DNA from: Stutzerimonas stutzeri
GTDB lineage: Bacteria > Pseudomonadota > Gammaproteobacteria > Pseudomonadales > Pseudomonadaceae
DNA length: 64,000 nt
Reading direction: 5' to 3'
Assembly: GCF_038561965.1 (NCBI RefSeq)
Contig: NZ_CP139348.1
Coordinates: 4,650,001-4,714,000, forward strand
Both the position numbers and the translations under genes were made by a program. Shown one piece after another: positions 1-8,491 of the stretch (the first letter of the stretch is position 1; the number at the start of each line of letters is the position of its first letter). A model generated the notes under the pieces. That model was not told where the DNA came from, did no database searches, and saw only the letters and a program-made list of their open reading frames with translations.

Positions 1-316
1 TGTGCAGAACGAAGCGCGCCCAATCGGGGTTCGCCACCACCCAGTCGATATAGCTGGTGACAAACAGCCGGACGCAGGCTTCCGCATCCAGCGTCTCGAT
101 CAGCCCGGCCTCCAGCAGCGCGGCGTACTCGCCGATGCCTTCCAGATACAGCGCGGCGATGATCCGCTCACGATTACCAAAGTGGTGATAGAGGCTGCCG
201 ATGCTGGCGCCGGAGCGATCACGAATCATCTCGATGGTGGTCGCCTCCACGCCGAACTCGGTGAAGCAACCAAGTGCGGCCTGAAGGATTTCCTGCTTAC
301 GGCTACTACGGGCCAT
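1..316 (-). CDS. TetR/AcrR family transcriptional regulator, C-terminus cut by window edge
   Basis: The minus strand from the ATG at 316 reads MARSSRKQEILQAALG and continues into a helix-turn-helix typical of TetR repressors (residues about 5-50, with a GSLYHHFGNRE recognition segment). About 105 residues are present; the ligand-binding half lies outside the window. It is divergent from the alpha/beta hydrolase at 417, and a palindrome in the shared spacer (334-350) is a likely operator. By family knowledge it would repress itself and the hydrolase; the ligand is unknown. Confidence 0.85.
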   Translation of the reverse strand, partial: MARSSRKQEILQAALGCFTEFGVEATTIEMIRDRSGASIGSLYHHFGNRERIIAALYLEGIGEYAALLEAGLIETLDAEACVRLFVTSYIDWVVANPDWARFVLH

Positions 317-333
317 CCGGCCTCCAGTCTGAA

Positions 334-350
334 CTAGAATATTTTTCTAG
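334..350. promoter_or_regulatory. candidate TetR operator palindrome
   Basis: CTAGAA (334-339) and TTCTAG (345-350) are exact reverse complements separated by 5 AT-rich bases. The site sits 18 bases upstream of the TetR start and about 20 bases upstream of a TATACT -10-like hexamer (370-375) that could serve the hydrolase. The position between divergent genes is what a TetR operator would show. Binding is inferred. Confidence 0.5.
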
Positions 351-416
351 AATAATCTTCTACCCTTCGTATACTGCACCGATCGCAGCAATCGCAGAAG
401 CGCGGAGAACAACAAG

Positions 417-1301
417 ATGGCGACGATACAGGTTGAAGAACGCTCCATCGACAACGGCAACGGCCATGCCTTGTCCAGCTACTGGTATCAGCCGAGCAGC
501 GCGCCATGCGGCGTGGTGCTGATCGCGCCGGCGATGGGCGTGCCGCAGCGCTTCTACACCGACTTCGCCAACTGGCTCGCCGAGCGCGGCTACCAAGTGG
601 CGACCTTCGATTACCTGGGCATGGGCCGTTCGCGCCAGGTGCCCCTTCGACAGTTGAACGTCGACATCCTCGATTGGGCACGCCATGACTGTAGCGCGGT
701 GCTTGCCGCAGCTGCCGAGGCGGCCGGTGAACAGCCGCTGTACTGGATCGGCCACAGCGTTGGCGCGCAGATTCTGCCGCTGGTCAAAGGCCATGAGCGC
801 CTGACCCGCATCGTCACCATCGCCGCCGGCAGCGGCTACTGGCGCGAGAACAGCCCGCAGATCCGCAACAAGGCCTGGCTGCTCTGGCATGGCCTGGCGC
901 CAGTGCTGACCGCGGTGGCCGGCTACTTCCCGGGCGGTCGTATCGGGGCGGTCGGCGACCTGCCCGCCGGGGTGATTCGCCAGTGGCGGCGCTGGTGCCT
1001 GCATCCGGACTATCTGGTCGGTGTCGAAGGCGAGCCCATGCGTCAGGCCTTCGCGGCGGTACGCACTCCGCTGACCTCGCTGTCCTTCAGCGACGACGAA
1101 ATGATGTCAGCGCGCAACACCGAATCCCTGCATGGCTTCTACAGCTCGGCACCGAAAACCATGCAGCGCATCGCGCCCGCGGAAATCGGCGCCACGCGGA
1201 TCGGCCACTTCGGCTTCTTCCGTCGCAGTTTCGCCGACAACCTCTGGACGCCACATCTGTTGCCAGAGCTGATGCCAAGCCAACAACGCACAGTGGCGTA
1301 G
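417..1301 (+). CDS. alpha/beta hydrolase (serine aminopeptidase/lysophospholipase-like)
   Basis: A 294-residue cytoplasmic alpha/beta hydrolase with no signal peptide. The nucleophile elbow GHSVG spans residues 112-116, making Ser114 the likely catalytic serine, and the N-terminal part has the usual GVVLIAPAMGVP oxyanion-side strand. The start is supported by GGAGA about 10 bases upstream. It is divergent from a TetR regulator, suggesting inducible expression by a small hydrophobic compound. The family covers esterases and lipases; the substrate cannot be read from sequence. Confidence 0.85.
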   Translation: MATIQVEERSIDNGNGHALSSYWYQPSSAPCGVVLIAPAMGVPQRFYTDFANWLAERGYQVATFDYLGMGRSRQVPLRQLNVDILDWARHDCSAVLAAAAEAAGEQPLYWIGHSVGAQILPLVKGHERLTRIVTIAAGSGYWRENSPQIRNKAWLLWHGLAPVLTAVAGYFPGGRIGAVGDLPAGVIRQWRRWCLHPDYLVGVEGEPMRQAFAAVRTPLTSLSFSDDEMMSARNTESLHGFYSSAPKTMQRIAPAEIGATRIGHFGFFRRSFADNLWTPHLLPELMPSQQRTVA

Positions 1302-1450
1302 GGCCTCAGAAGGCAAGCAGTTTCGCAGAGCGGAACACTGCTAGCATATTTCGAAACATATGCAGGGGTTATTCACCTTGCCGGATGGCTGTTCTCCGAC
1401 AAAAGTGAGGATGGGCTGGTTACAGCCCTCCTCGCCAATGGAGCCTTGCC

Positions 1451-2797
1451 ATGCACAACAACAATAACGGCTACCCCTCGCAAACCCGCGCCTGGGTCAC
1501 GGTCGCCATCCTCATGCTCGCCTATGTGCTGTCCTTCGTCGATCGGCAGATCCTCAACCTGCTGGTCGAGCCGATCCGCCGTGATCTGGATATCACCGAC
1601 ACCCACATGAGCCTGCTCATGGGCTTCTCCTTCGCGGTGTTCTACACCATCTGCGGCGTGCCCATCGGGCGCCTGGCCGACCGCAAGAGCCGCCGCGGCA
1701 TCATCGCCATCGGCGTGTTGGTGTGGAGCCTGATGACCGCCCTGTGCGGCACCGCGCGAACCTTCTGGCAGTTCCTCGTGTTCCGCATCGGCGTCGGCGT
1801 CGGCGAGGCGGCGCTGTCGCCTTCGGCGTATTCACTGATCGCCGATAGCTTTCCGCCCAAGCTGCGCGGCACCGCCATGAGCGTCTACTCGATGGGCATC
1901 TACATCGGCTCCGGCCTGGCCTTTCTGCTCGGCGGGCTGGTGGTCAAATTCGCCTCGGCGCAGGGCGATGTGGAACTGCCGGTGCTCGGCATGGTGCGCC
2001 CCTGGCAGCTGATCTTCCTCGTGCTCGGCGCTGCCGGTGTGCTGTTCACTGCCGTGCTGCTGCTGATTCGCGAGCCGTCACGCAAGGGCGTCGGTGCCGG
2101 CGTCGAGGTGCCGCTGAGCGAGGTAGCCGGCTATATCCGCCAGAACCGTCGCACCGTGCTCTGCCACAACTTCGGCTTCGCCTGCCTGGCCTTCGCTGCT
2201 TATGGCAGCTCGGCGTGGATCCCGACCTTCTTCATCCGCACCTACGGCTGGTCGGCCAGCGACGTCGGTGTGCTTTACGGCTCGGTGGTGGCAGTGGCCG
2301 GCTCGATCGGCATTATCGCCGGCGGGCGGCTCTCCGACCTGCTGCACCGCCGCGGCTATCGCGATGCGCCGTTGCGCGTCGGCATCATCTCCGCCGCGCT
2401 GACCTTGCCGCTCAACCTCGCCTACCTGGCCGGCACTGGCGAACTGGCACTGGCGCTGATCGCCCTGCACGTCTTCACCATCGCCATGCCCTTCGGCGTT
2501 GGCCCGGCGGCGATTCAGGAGATCATGCCCAACTCCATGCGCGGCCAGGCCTCGGCGGTGTACCTGTTCGTCATCACTATGGTCGGCCTCGGCATCGGCC
2601 CGACTGCGGTGGCGCTGGGCACCGACTTCGTCTTCGGCGATGACAACGCCCTGCGCTACTCGCTGCTGATCGTCACCGGCGTTGCGCTGGTCGGCGCCAT
2701 CATCCTGCTCGGGATGGGCCTCAAGCATTACCGAGGCAGCCTGGATCGCTTGCAGGAGTGGAAGCCGCAAGGTGCTGCCACGCCAACCCTGGCGTAA
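1451..2797 (+). CDS. MFS transporter, spinster-like
   Basis: A 448-residue protein with about 12 hydrophobic segments and the major facilitator motif A signature (GRLADRKSRR, near residue 73). The start MHNNNNGYPSQTRAWVTVAI and the FVDRQILNLLVEPIRRDL segment resemble spinster-like carriers of the MFS. A GGAG lies 8-10 bases before the ATG. The 149-bp leader after the hydrolase contains a GC-rich hairpin (1407-1433), so the gene may have its own promoter or be attenuated. Substrate unknown; co-regulation with the hydrolase is possible. Confidence 0.85.
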   Translation: MHNNNNGYPSQTRAWVTVAILMLAYVLSFVDRQILNLLVEPIRRDLDITDTHMSLLMGFSFAVFYTICGVPIGRLADRKSRRGIIAIGVLVWSLMTALCGTARTFWQFLVFRIGVGVGEAALSPSAYSLIADSFPPKLRGTAMSVYSMGIYIGSGLAFLLGGLVVKFASAQGDVELPVLGMVRPWQLIFLVLGAAGVLFTAVLLLIREPSRKGVGAGVEVPLSEVAGYIRQNRRTVLCHNFGFACLAFAAYGSSAWIPTFFIRTYGWSASDVGVLYGSVVAVAGSIGIIAGGRLSDLLHRRGYRDAPLRVGIISAALTLPLNLAYLAGTGELALALIALHVFTIAMPFGVGPAAIQEIMPNSMRGQASAVYLFVITMVGLGIGPTAVALGTDFVFGDDNALRYSLLIVTGVALVGAIILLGMGLKHYRGSLDRLQEWKPQGAATPTLA

Positions 2798-3138
2798 CGG
2801 ATTGGCACATGGTGGTCAGTGCATCCATACGCACATTGGCCACCGACCCCTCACGACTGCCTACCACCCGCGATCGACTTGCGCGACCACAACTCACACC
2901 GCCGTGATTGCCAGGGCGCTTAGCGAAAGCCTGCCACCTCAGCCCGCCAATCCGGTTCGGTTTCAGCCGCTCGACCTGAAATTGCCGTCCTAGACACTTT
3001 TTGGTTTGTGATGCAGAGCATATTTGTGTGTAATTGCCGGCCATTTCACGGATTGAAACGGCAGCCCCGTCGGCACGGCAACGGCCGTCGCGTCAGTCCC
3101 GAATGCTACCTGCCGGCCATTCAGACAAGGACTACCTC
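2798..3138. other. intergenic spacer, 341 bp
   Basis: No supported gene. A TGTGATGCAGAGCATA stretch near 3007 weakly resembles half of a CRP/Vfr site but lacks the second conserved half. The region presumably holds the promoter of the three-gene envelope operon that begins at 3139. Confidence 0.4.
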
Positions 3139-4023
3139 ATGGGCTTCGCAAAAAAAACCAGCGTGCTGCTACTCAGCAGCACCATCGTGTTCAGCGCCGG
3201 TTGCGCCAACATGTCGGAAAACGAGTGGGCCAACAAAGAGAACATCGGCACGCTGGTTGGTACCGCAGCAGGCATCCTGATTGGTAGCCAGGTCGGCAAC
3301 GGCAGCGGGCGCACCGCGGCAATGATTGCGGGCGCACTGGCCGGCGGCTACCTGGGCAAGACCATCGGTGCGAAGCTTGACGTGCGTGATCGTGAGGCGC
3401 TGGCGCTGCAAACTCAGCAAGCGCTGCAGCACGCTCAGGACGGCCAAGCCACTCAGTGGACATCGAGCCATAGCGATGCCAAAGCCACCATTACCCCGAT
3501 CAAGACCGAAACCGTACAGCGTGAAGTCGCAGTCAAGCGCACGCCCAAAGTGCAGCCGGTAGCGAACATGACGCTGATCAACCAGCCCTACCAGGCGGTT
3601 AAATCGGCGAACGTACGCAATGCGCCTGACCTAAAAGCCGAAAAGGTTGCAGGGTTGCCAACCGGCACCACCTTTACCGCGATTGGCCGCACCGACAACG
3701 ACTGGATCATGGTCGGCCGTCGCGGCGTAACCATCGGCTACGTCTATGCGCCGCTGGTGGCTCAGGTCAAAAAGCCGGCTCAATCGACCCAGACCGCTGC
3801 TGCCGATACGGCTACCGATCTCGACAGCCTCGATATCGCCAGCGCAGCGTCCAAGGGCATCGACCTGGACGCCTTCGACCTGGATGCTGCCCCGGTCGAG
3901 CAGGCCATGACTGCCCAGACCACCTGCCGAACGATCAAATATGACGTGACCGCGCAAGGCAGCAACGAGCAGCAGACTGCCAAGGCTTGTCAGGCGGCCG
4001 ACGGTGCCTGGGAGCTGATCTGA
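3139..4023 (+). CDS. lipoprotein with glycine-zipper and SH3-like domain
   Basis: About 294 residues from the ATG at 3139, which starts a clean lipoprotein signal (MGFAKKTSVLLLSSTIV, lipobox SAGC, Cys22); an upstream in-frame ATG at 3034 would bury the signal and is rejected. Residues about 33-75 are glycine-rich and hydrophobic, like the glycine-zipper 2TM of 17-kDa surface antigens. Residues about 150-215 form a bacterial SH3 repeat (ANVRNAPDLKAEKV... IGYVYAPLV). The stop overlaps the next start (ATGA at 4023), so it is coupled to the following gene. Likely anchored to an envelope membrane and touching peptidoglycan; exact role unknown. Confidence 0.75.
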   Translation: MGFAKKTSVLLLSSTIVFSAGCANMSENEWANKENIGTLVGTAAGILIGSQVGNGSGRTAAMIAGALAGGYLGKTIGAKLDVRDREALALQTQQALQHAQDGQATQWTSSHSDAKATITPIKTETVQREVAVKRTPKVQPVANMTLINQPYQAVKSANVRNAPDLKAEKVAGLPTGTTFTAIGRTDNDWIMVGRRGVTIGYVYAPLVAQVKKPAQSTQTAAADTATDLDSLDIASAASKGIDLDAFDLDAAPVEQAMTAQTTCRTIKYDVTAQGSNEQQTAKACQAADGAWELI

Positions 4024-5978
4024 TGAATGTACGCAACATTTCCCTGCTGGCGCTCGGCCTGGCCGTAGCGGCATCGGCCCAGGCTGCCAGCCACCGCCTG
4101 GCCTACTCCAAGGCGGAGAACGTCGAGGTCTTCGTTGACCATGCCGATGGCCAGCCTTGGTGCAGCGACAACCTGCAACTGCGCTTCGCCTTTGCCGGCG
4201 AGGCCGATCAGGACGCCATCAATCGCTTGCTACCAAAACTGGGTGGCCTGTTTGCCACCCAGTGCTCGAGCGCCTCGCAGCTGAGCTGGACCAGTGTAAA
4301 CAGCACGGGCAAGACTCAAGCCAGCGGCAATGCCAGCCAGGCCGCTGGCTGGCTGGCGCAAACCGCAAATACTGCCCAGACCGCCCCGCAGCCCGCAGCC
4401 GATCAAGTGCCTGCGCCAACCGTCGCCCAAGCACCTGCTGCACCTGCTGCACCTGCTGCACCTGCACCCACCATCGCCGAAGCACCTGCTCCTGCACAGG
4501 CTGCATCTACCGCGAGCGAGACCGCTCCGGCCGCTGCACAGCCAGAAGCTGCCAAGCAGGCGCAAGCGCAAGCCGAGCCACCGCAACCTCCGGCCGAATC
4601 ACCGGCACCGGTAGCGCCGGTGGCCGACGCTAAAACCGCTCAACCCGCTGAGCCGGCCGAAAAGCCAGCCCCGGTGGCGCAAGCCGCGGCCCCCGTTGTC
4701 GCCAAAGAGTTCAGCGTTGGCGGCTGGCAACCGCCGCTGGCAAGGGACGTTTTTGCCAAGGCCGACTTCATTACCGAGATTGCCGATCAGAACGGCTGCC
4801 GCTTCCGCTTGGGTTTCAAGCCGGAGGACGACATCGAAAACATCTCCGCAACATCCAACGGCGTGACATGCGGCCCGGATGGTTACGCTCAGGGCTCCGG
4901 CTCGCTGACGCTCAACCGCCGCGACGGCGTGCGTCTACATCAGTTCAAGGGCAGCTTCCTCGATGGTCTGGAGATCTACGGCGAAGCACCGCAGTTACCG
5001 GTAGTGGGGATCGACCAACGCAAAAACCTGCTGCTGCTATTGCATAGCGAACCCGCCAGCAAGGTGCATTACCTGCTGCGCATGGGTCATAGCTATAACG
5101 GCCACTGGAATGCCGGTAGCGTGACGCTGGTCGCGCTGACGGAAAACCGTGAGCTGTTCCGCGACCTGGAAAGCATCCGCCGGACGGTCGACATCGCCAC
5201 AGCTCACCTGGACAAGAGCGCACCCAAGATCAGGGGCATCCACTTTTACGGTATGCGCGACCTGGAAAAAGGCCTGCATCAAGGCGACCGGGACTTCTGG
5301 CTCTACGAAATTTCGCTGTCGCGTCACTACCGTACCCAGAAGTGGGAGTACGACCCGGCCCGGGCCAACAATTACCTATTCACGTATGAGCGCAAGGAAG
5401 CGGAGCTGCAGCGTCAAGCCGAGCTGGAGCGCGAGCGAGAAGCCCAGCGTCAGCGCGAGCTACTTGCCCGCCAGGCAGAGCAACAGCTGCAACTGTATCG
5501 CCAGCTGCGCCGTGAAACCCGCAAACCCGAAGAGCTCTACGGACGCATCCTCAGCGATGCCAGCTACACGCCGTTCAGTGGCGGCGGCTATGCCGCGATG
5601 ATGCAAGGCCGTGCGCAACGCTACAGCCAGATCGTGCATATCGATGGCAAAACCGATGGCGGCTGGGAGATCGACTATCCGTACCCTGCTGTATTGGATA
5701 CCAAAGACAGCGAGCAAAGCGCCGACAAGGGCTGGTTCCTGGTCAAGGGCGAGGCGCGGCTGGACGCGTCGCGCAAAGATGAGCAAAACCTGCCGCTTAC
5801 GCTGATCAGCGCCACCACGTTGCAAGCCTGCAGCGAAAAGGGCTGCGCCGATCTTCGCGACCCGCTGAAACTTGCACGACATGAAATCGGTGACCCGGAC
5901 TGGACGCCGGAAGAGGCCAAATCGCTGATACAACAAGCCTGGCCCGAGCGTGCCGAGCTCCAAGGAGATGACGAATGA
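4023..5978 (+). CDS. secreted protein of unknown function, Ala/Pro-rich linker and coiled coil
   Basis: 651 residues. An N-terminal signal peptide (MNVRNISLLALGLAVAASAQA) is followed by a short globular part (to about residue 100), a long Ala/Pro/Gln linker (about 115-235) containing a 9-bp tandem repeat, a globular domain (about 240-450), a charged coiled coil rich in E, R and Q (about 456-500), and a C-terminal domain with a few cysteines. The architecture suggests a periplasmic protein spanning a distance. It overlaps both neighbours by ATGA. I do not recognise the family; function is unknown and probably shared with its two neighbours. Confidence 0.7.
   Translation: MNVRNISLLALGLAVAASAQAASHRLAYSKAENVEVFVDHADGQPWCSDNLQLRFAFAGEADQDAINRLLPKLGGLFATQCSSASQLSWTSVNSTGKTQASGNASQAAGWLAQTANTAQTAPQPAADQVPAPTVAQAPAAPAAPAAPAPTIAEAPAPAQAASTASETAPAAAQPEAAKQAQAQAEPPQPPAESPAPVAPVADAKTAQPAEPAEKPAPVAQAAAPVVAKEFSVGGWQPPLARDVFAKADFITEIADQNGCRFRLGFKPEDDIENISATSNGVTCGPDGYAQGSGSLTLNRRDGVRLHQFKGSFLDGLEIYGEAPQLPVVGIDQRKNLLLLLHSEPASKVHYLLRMGHSYNGHWNAGSVTLVALTENRELFRDLESIRRTVDIATAHLDKSAPKIRGIHFYGMRDLEKGLHQGDRDFWLYEISLSRHYRTQKWEYDPARANNYLFTYERKEAELQRQAELEREREAQRQRELLARQAEQQLQLYRQLRRETRKPEELYGRILSDASYTPFSGGGYAAMMQGRAQRYSQIVHIDGKTDGGWEIDYPYPAVLDTKDSEQSADKGWFLVKGEARLDASRKDEQNLPLTLISATTLQACSEKGCADLRDPLKLARHEIGDPDWTPEEAKSLIQQAWPERAELQGDDE
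4431..4466 (+). repeat. 9-bp tandem repeat, about 4 copies
   Basis: GCACCTGCT is repeated three times exactly and a fourth time with one change, in frame, encoding an Ala-Pro-Ala run within the linker of the 4023-5978 protein. The 9-bp unit keeps the frame whatever the copy number. Confidence 0.85.
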
Positions 5979-7018
5979 GCAAGCGCCTACCCCTGATCGC
6001 CGGCGCTGCCGTTGCCGTACTGGCGGCCGGTTACTTTGGCCTGAGCGCCTACAGCAGCAGCCAGGCGGAGAAGCTGATCGAAGACTGGGTCTACGAGCAC
6101 GAGCTTGAGGACACCCTGCGCTGGAAGTCAGTGTCGTCTAGCCCCTTCGGCGGCCGCGTGACCATCTCCGAGCTGCAAGTGGAAGCCGGCGGACGCGAGC
6201 CAAGCCTGCAGGTGGCCGAGGTGATCATCAGTGACCGCTCCATTAACGACGAGCGAACCCGCTTGCGCCTGCGCTTCAATGGCGTCGAGGCTGACAACCG
6301 CGCCCTTGGCGGGCTGAGCAGCCTCGGCGCGATGGCCGGCGGTGGCTTCGGCCGAGGCATGGCTACCGCTCGCGGCTTCGAACCCGCGCTGATCAGCGGG
6401 CTGGCAGAACTCAAGCCCTTCGACGTCGAAATCTACGTGGATATCGATGACGATGCCGGCACTCTGGAAACTGAGCTGGCTGTCGACCTGCCAGAACTGT
6501 TCGATTCGCGCATCAGCTACCGCCTGAGCAACCTGCGTGATTTGAATCGCAAGCTGCAGCGGCTGAGCGAAAGCTTCGGTGGCGACGCCGGAGTACAGCG
6601 AGCGTTCATGAGCGAGATGGGTGAGCTGGCATCGAGCGTCGAGCGCGCCGAATTGCAAAGCGCCTCGTTCAGCGTCAAGGATCGCGGCATGGCTACGCGC
6701 AGCATCGCTCTATATCAGCGCTATAACACGCCGCTGAACCCTGCCGAGGGCAGCGCCGAGAAGCAGCGTAAGGCTCATTACGAGAAGGTCGTTGAACAGG
6801 CTGAGAAGGACTGCGGCCGTGAGCTCAAGGACCTCCCGAAGGGCATGAATGACAGTTGCGAATTGCTCGGCAAGGCGATGCTCGGCAAGGTCAGTGGCGT
6901 TGAGCTGACGGTCAAGCCGAAAGAGCGCGTGCGCCTGACCGATCTGGGCGACCTGCAGGACGGCCGCCGCAGCAAGCGGCTGCTGGACCGCCTGAATCCG
7001 CAACTCGACAGCATCTGA
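5975..7018 (+). CDS. membrane-anchored periplasmic protein of unknown function
   Basis: 347 residues beginning MSKRLPLIAGAAVAVLAAGY, a single N-terminal membrane anchor followed by a periplasmic body rich in beta-type segments (SSSPFGGRVTISELQVEAGG). The overall look recalls YdgA/DUF945- or AsmA-like envelope proteins, but I cannot assign it. The ATG overlaps the preceding stop (5975-5978), and a rho-independent terminator follows at 7043, so this is the last gene of a three-gene operon. The product probably works with the SH3 lipoprotein and the coiled-coil protein. Confidence 0.7.
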   Translation: MSKRLPLIAGAAVAVLAAGYFGLSAYSSSQAEKLIEDWVYEHELEDTLRWKSVSSSPFGGRVTISELQVEAGGREPSLQVAEVIISDRSINDERTRLRLRFNGVEADNRALGGLSSLGAMAGGGFGRGMATARGFEPALISGLAELKPFDVEIYVDIDDDAGTLETELAVDLPELFDSRISYRLSNLRDLNRKLQRLSESFGGDAGVQRAFMSEMGELASSVERAELQSASFSVKDRGMATRSIALYQRYNTPLNPAEGSAEKQRKAHYEKVVEQAEKDCGRELKDLPKGMNDSCELLGKAMLGKVSGVELTVKPKERVRLTDLGDLQDGRRSKRLLDRLNPQLDSI

Positions 7019-7042
7019 TCGTTCGCTAACGTGTGAAGAAAG

Positions 7043-7065
7043 GCCGGGCATTTGCCCGGCTTTTT
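7043..7065 (+). terminator. rho-independent terminator
   Basis: GCCGGGCA (7043-7050) pairs with TGCCCGGC (7053-7060), followed directly by five T residues. It closes the three-gene operon ending at 7018. Confidence 0.85.
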
Positions 7066-7163
7066 AATGTCCGGATCAAATGACTCACAGCCGGTGCGAT
7101 CACCGGATACTGGATAAACCACCGATCCACCTAGACGCGACCCGAGTTGTTGCGCGCAGCGCC

Positions 7164-7186
7164 GTAGGGTGGGCTTCAGCCCACCG
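7164..7186 (+). repeat. REP-like palindrome, GTAGGGTGG family
   Basis: A short palindrome GTAGGGTGGGCTTCAGCC... with GGTGGGCT/AGCCCACC arms, in an intergenic spacer. Related copies occur at 52413 (inverted) and 52489, and head-sharing relatives at 38408, 38460 and 38621. Confidence 0.75.
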
Positions 7187-7291
7187 TTTGTGTGCTAGCG
7201 GCGAGCTGAAGCGGAACGCCGCACAACGAAAATGAAGACGATGCCTCCGCCACACCTGCCCGCAGTCGGCTAAGCACCTATCTCTGCAAAG

Positions 7292-7315
7292 CAAAACCGG
7301 GCCATAAGGCCCGGT
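7292..7315 (-). terminator. rho-independent terminator of the acyl-CoA dehydrogenase operon
   Basis: On the minus strand, ACCGGGCC and GGCCCGGT (8-bp arms, 4-base loop, plus strand 7296-7315) are followed by TTTTGC. It lies 22 bp past the stop of the gene at 7337, the last of the minus-strand operon. Confidence 0.75.
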
Positions 7316-7336
7316 CGTGGTGTTGCGATTGGCGCG

Positions 7337-8479
7337 TTACGCCACCTGCATCAGCTTGGCGTACGCCTTCAGATGATGGTCATCGTCACCGAACTGGTGG
7401 GCAATCATCACTAGGCGCTTGGCGTGGTGGGCGAGGTTGTATTCCCAGGTCATGCCGATGCCGCCGTGCAGCTGGATCGCTTCTTCGGCCACCTTGCGTG
7501 CAGCGCGGGCGCAGATGTATTTGGCGGCGGCGATGATCCGGCGGCGGTCGTCGTTGTCTTCGCCATCGGCAAAGGTCGCGGCGAGGATCGCCATGCTGGT
7601 GGCCTGCTCCAACTCGGTCTGCATGTCGACCATGCGGTGCTGCAGGACTTGAAACTTGCCGATCGGCACGCCGAACTGCTTGCGCGTCTTCAGGTAGTCG
7701 AGGGTCAGCTTGCAGGCTTCGTCCATGCTGCCCAGAGCATCAGCACACTGCGCGGCGATGGCGCGGCCCTGCTGGTAGCGCAGCGCTGGAAGCGCGTTGC
7801 CGACTTCGCCGAGTAGCGCATCAGCGCCGACCTGCACGTTGTCGAGGAACAGCTCGCAGCCCTTGCGCCCATCGATGGTTGGAAAGACACGGCGGCTAAC
7901 GCCCCGTGCATTCGGATCGACGAGGAACAGGCTGATGCCCGTTTCATCGCGGCTGTCACCGGCGGTGCGCGCGGACACGATGATTTGCCCAGCGCTGTGC
8001 CCGCCGATGACCACGGCCTTGCGTCCGGACAGCCGATAGCCGCCTTCAGCCGCTTCCGCCTTGGTCTGCACGTCGTTGAGGTTGTAGTGACTCTGCGGTT
8101 CGTCGAAGGCGACCGCCAACTGCAGCGAGCCTGCCGCCACCTGCGGCAGCAGGTTCTCTATCTGCGCGGCGCTGCCGAGCTGATTGAGCAAACCGCCACC
8201 GAAGATCACCGATTGCAGGTAGGGCTCCAGCGTCAGGCCGCGGCCCAGCTCGGTCATCACCAGCATGGTTTCCACGCCGCCGCCGCCAAAGCCGCCTATC
8301 TCCTCGGCAAACGGCACGGCAGTCAGGCCCAGCTCGCCCAGCTGCCCCCAGAACTCGGCAGAAAAGCCCAGTTCCGACTCGCTGAATTTCTCGCGCTGCT
8401 CGAACGGGTAGGCGTCGCGCACCAGACGCGCCGCGGTGTCTTGCAGCATTTGCTGCTCTTCAGTCAGTTTGAAGTCCAT
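7337..8479 (-). CDS. acyl-CoA dehydrogenase, small-subunit type (pimeloyl-CoA dehydrogenase PimD-like)
   Basis: 380 residues of FAD-dependent acyl-CoA dehydrogenase. The N-terminus MDFKLTEEQQMLQDTAARLV and the C-terminal QLHGGIGMTWEYNLAHH segment are typical of small partners in two-gene acyl-CoA dehydrogenase pairs. It follows the large partner by only 12 bp and ends at a minus-strand terminator. With the upstream hydratase/dehydrogenase fusion the set matches the PimC-PimD-PimF arrangement used for dicarboxyl-CoA beta-oxidation, but the chain length and true substrate are inferred. Confidence 0.8.
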   Translation of the reverse strand: MDFKLTEEQQMLQDTAARLVRDAYPFEQREKFSESELGFSAEFWGQLGELGLTAVPFAEEIGGFGGGGVETMLVMTELGRGLTLEPYLQSVIFGGGLLNQLGSAAQIENLLPQVAAGSLQLAVAFDEPQSHYNLNDVQTKAEAAEGGYRLSGRKAVVIGGHSAGQIIVSARTAGDSRDETGISLFLVDPNARGVSRRVFPTIDGRKGCELFLDNVQVGADALLGEVGNALPALRYQQGRAIAAQCADALGSMDEACKLTLDYLKTRKQFGVPIGKFQVLQHRMVDMQTELEQATSMAILAATFADGEDNDDRRRIIAAAKYICARAARKVAEEAIQLHGGIGMTWEYNLAHHAKRLVMIAHQFGDDDHHLKAYAKLMQVA

Positions 8480-8491
8480 TGCGGTGCCCCC

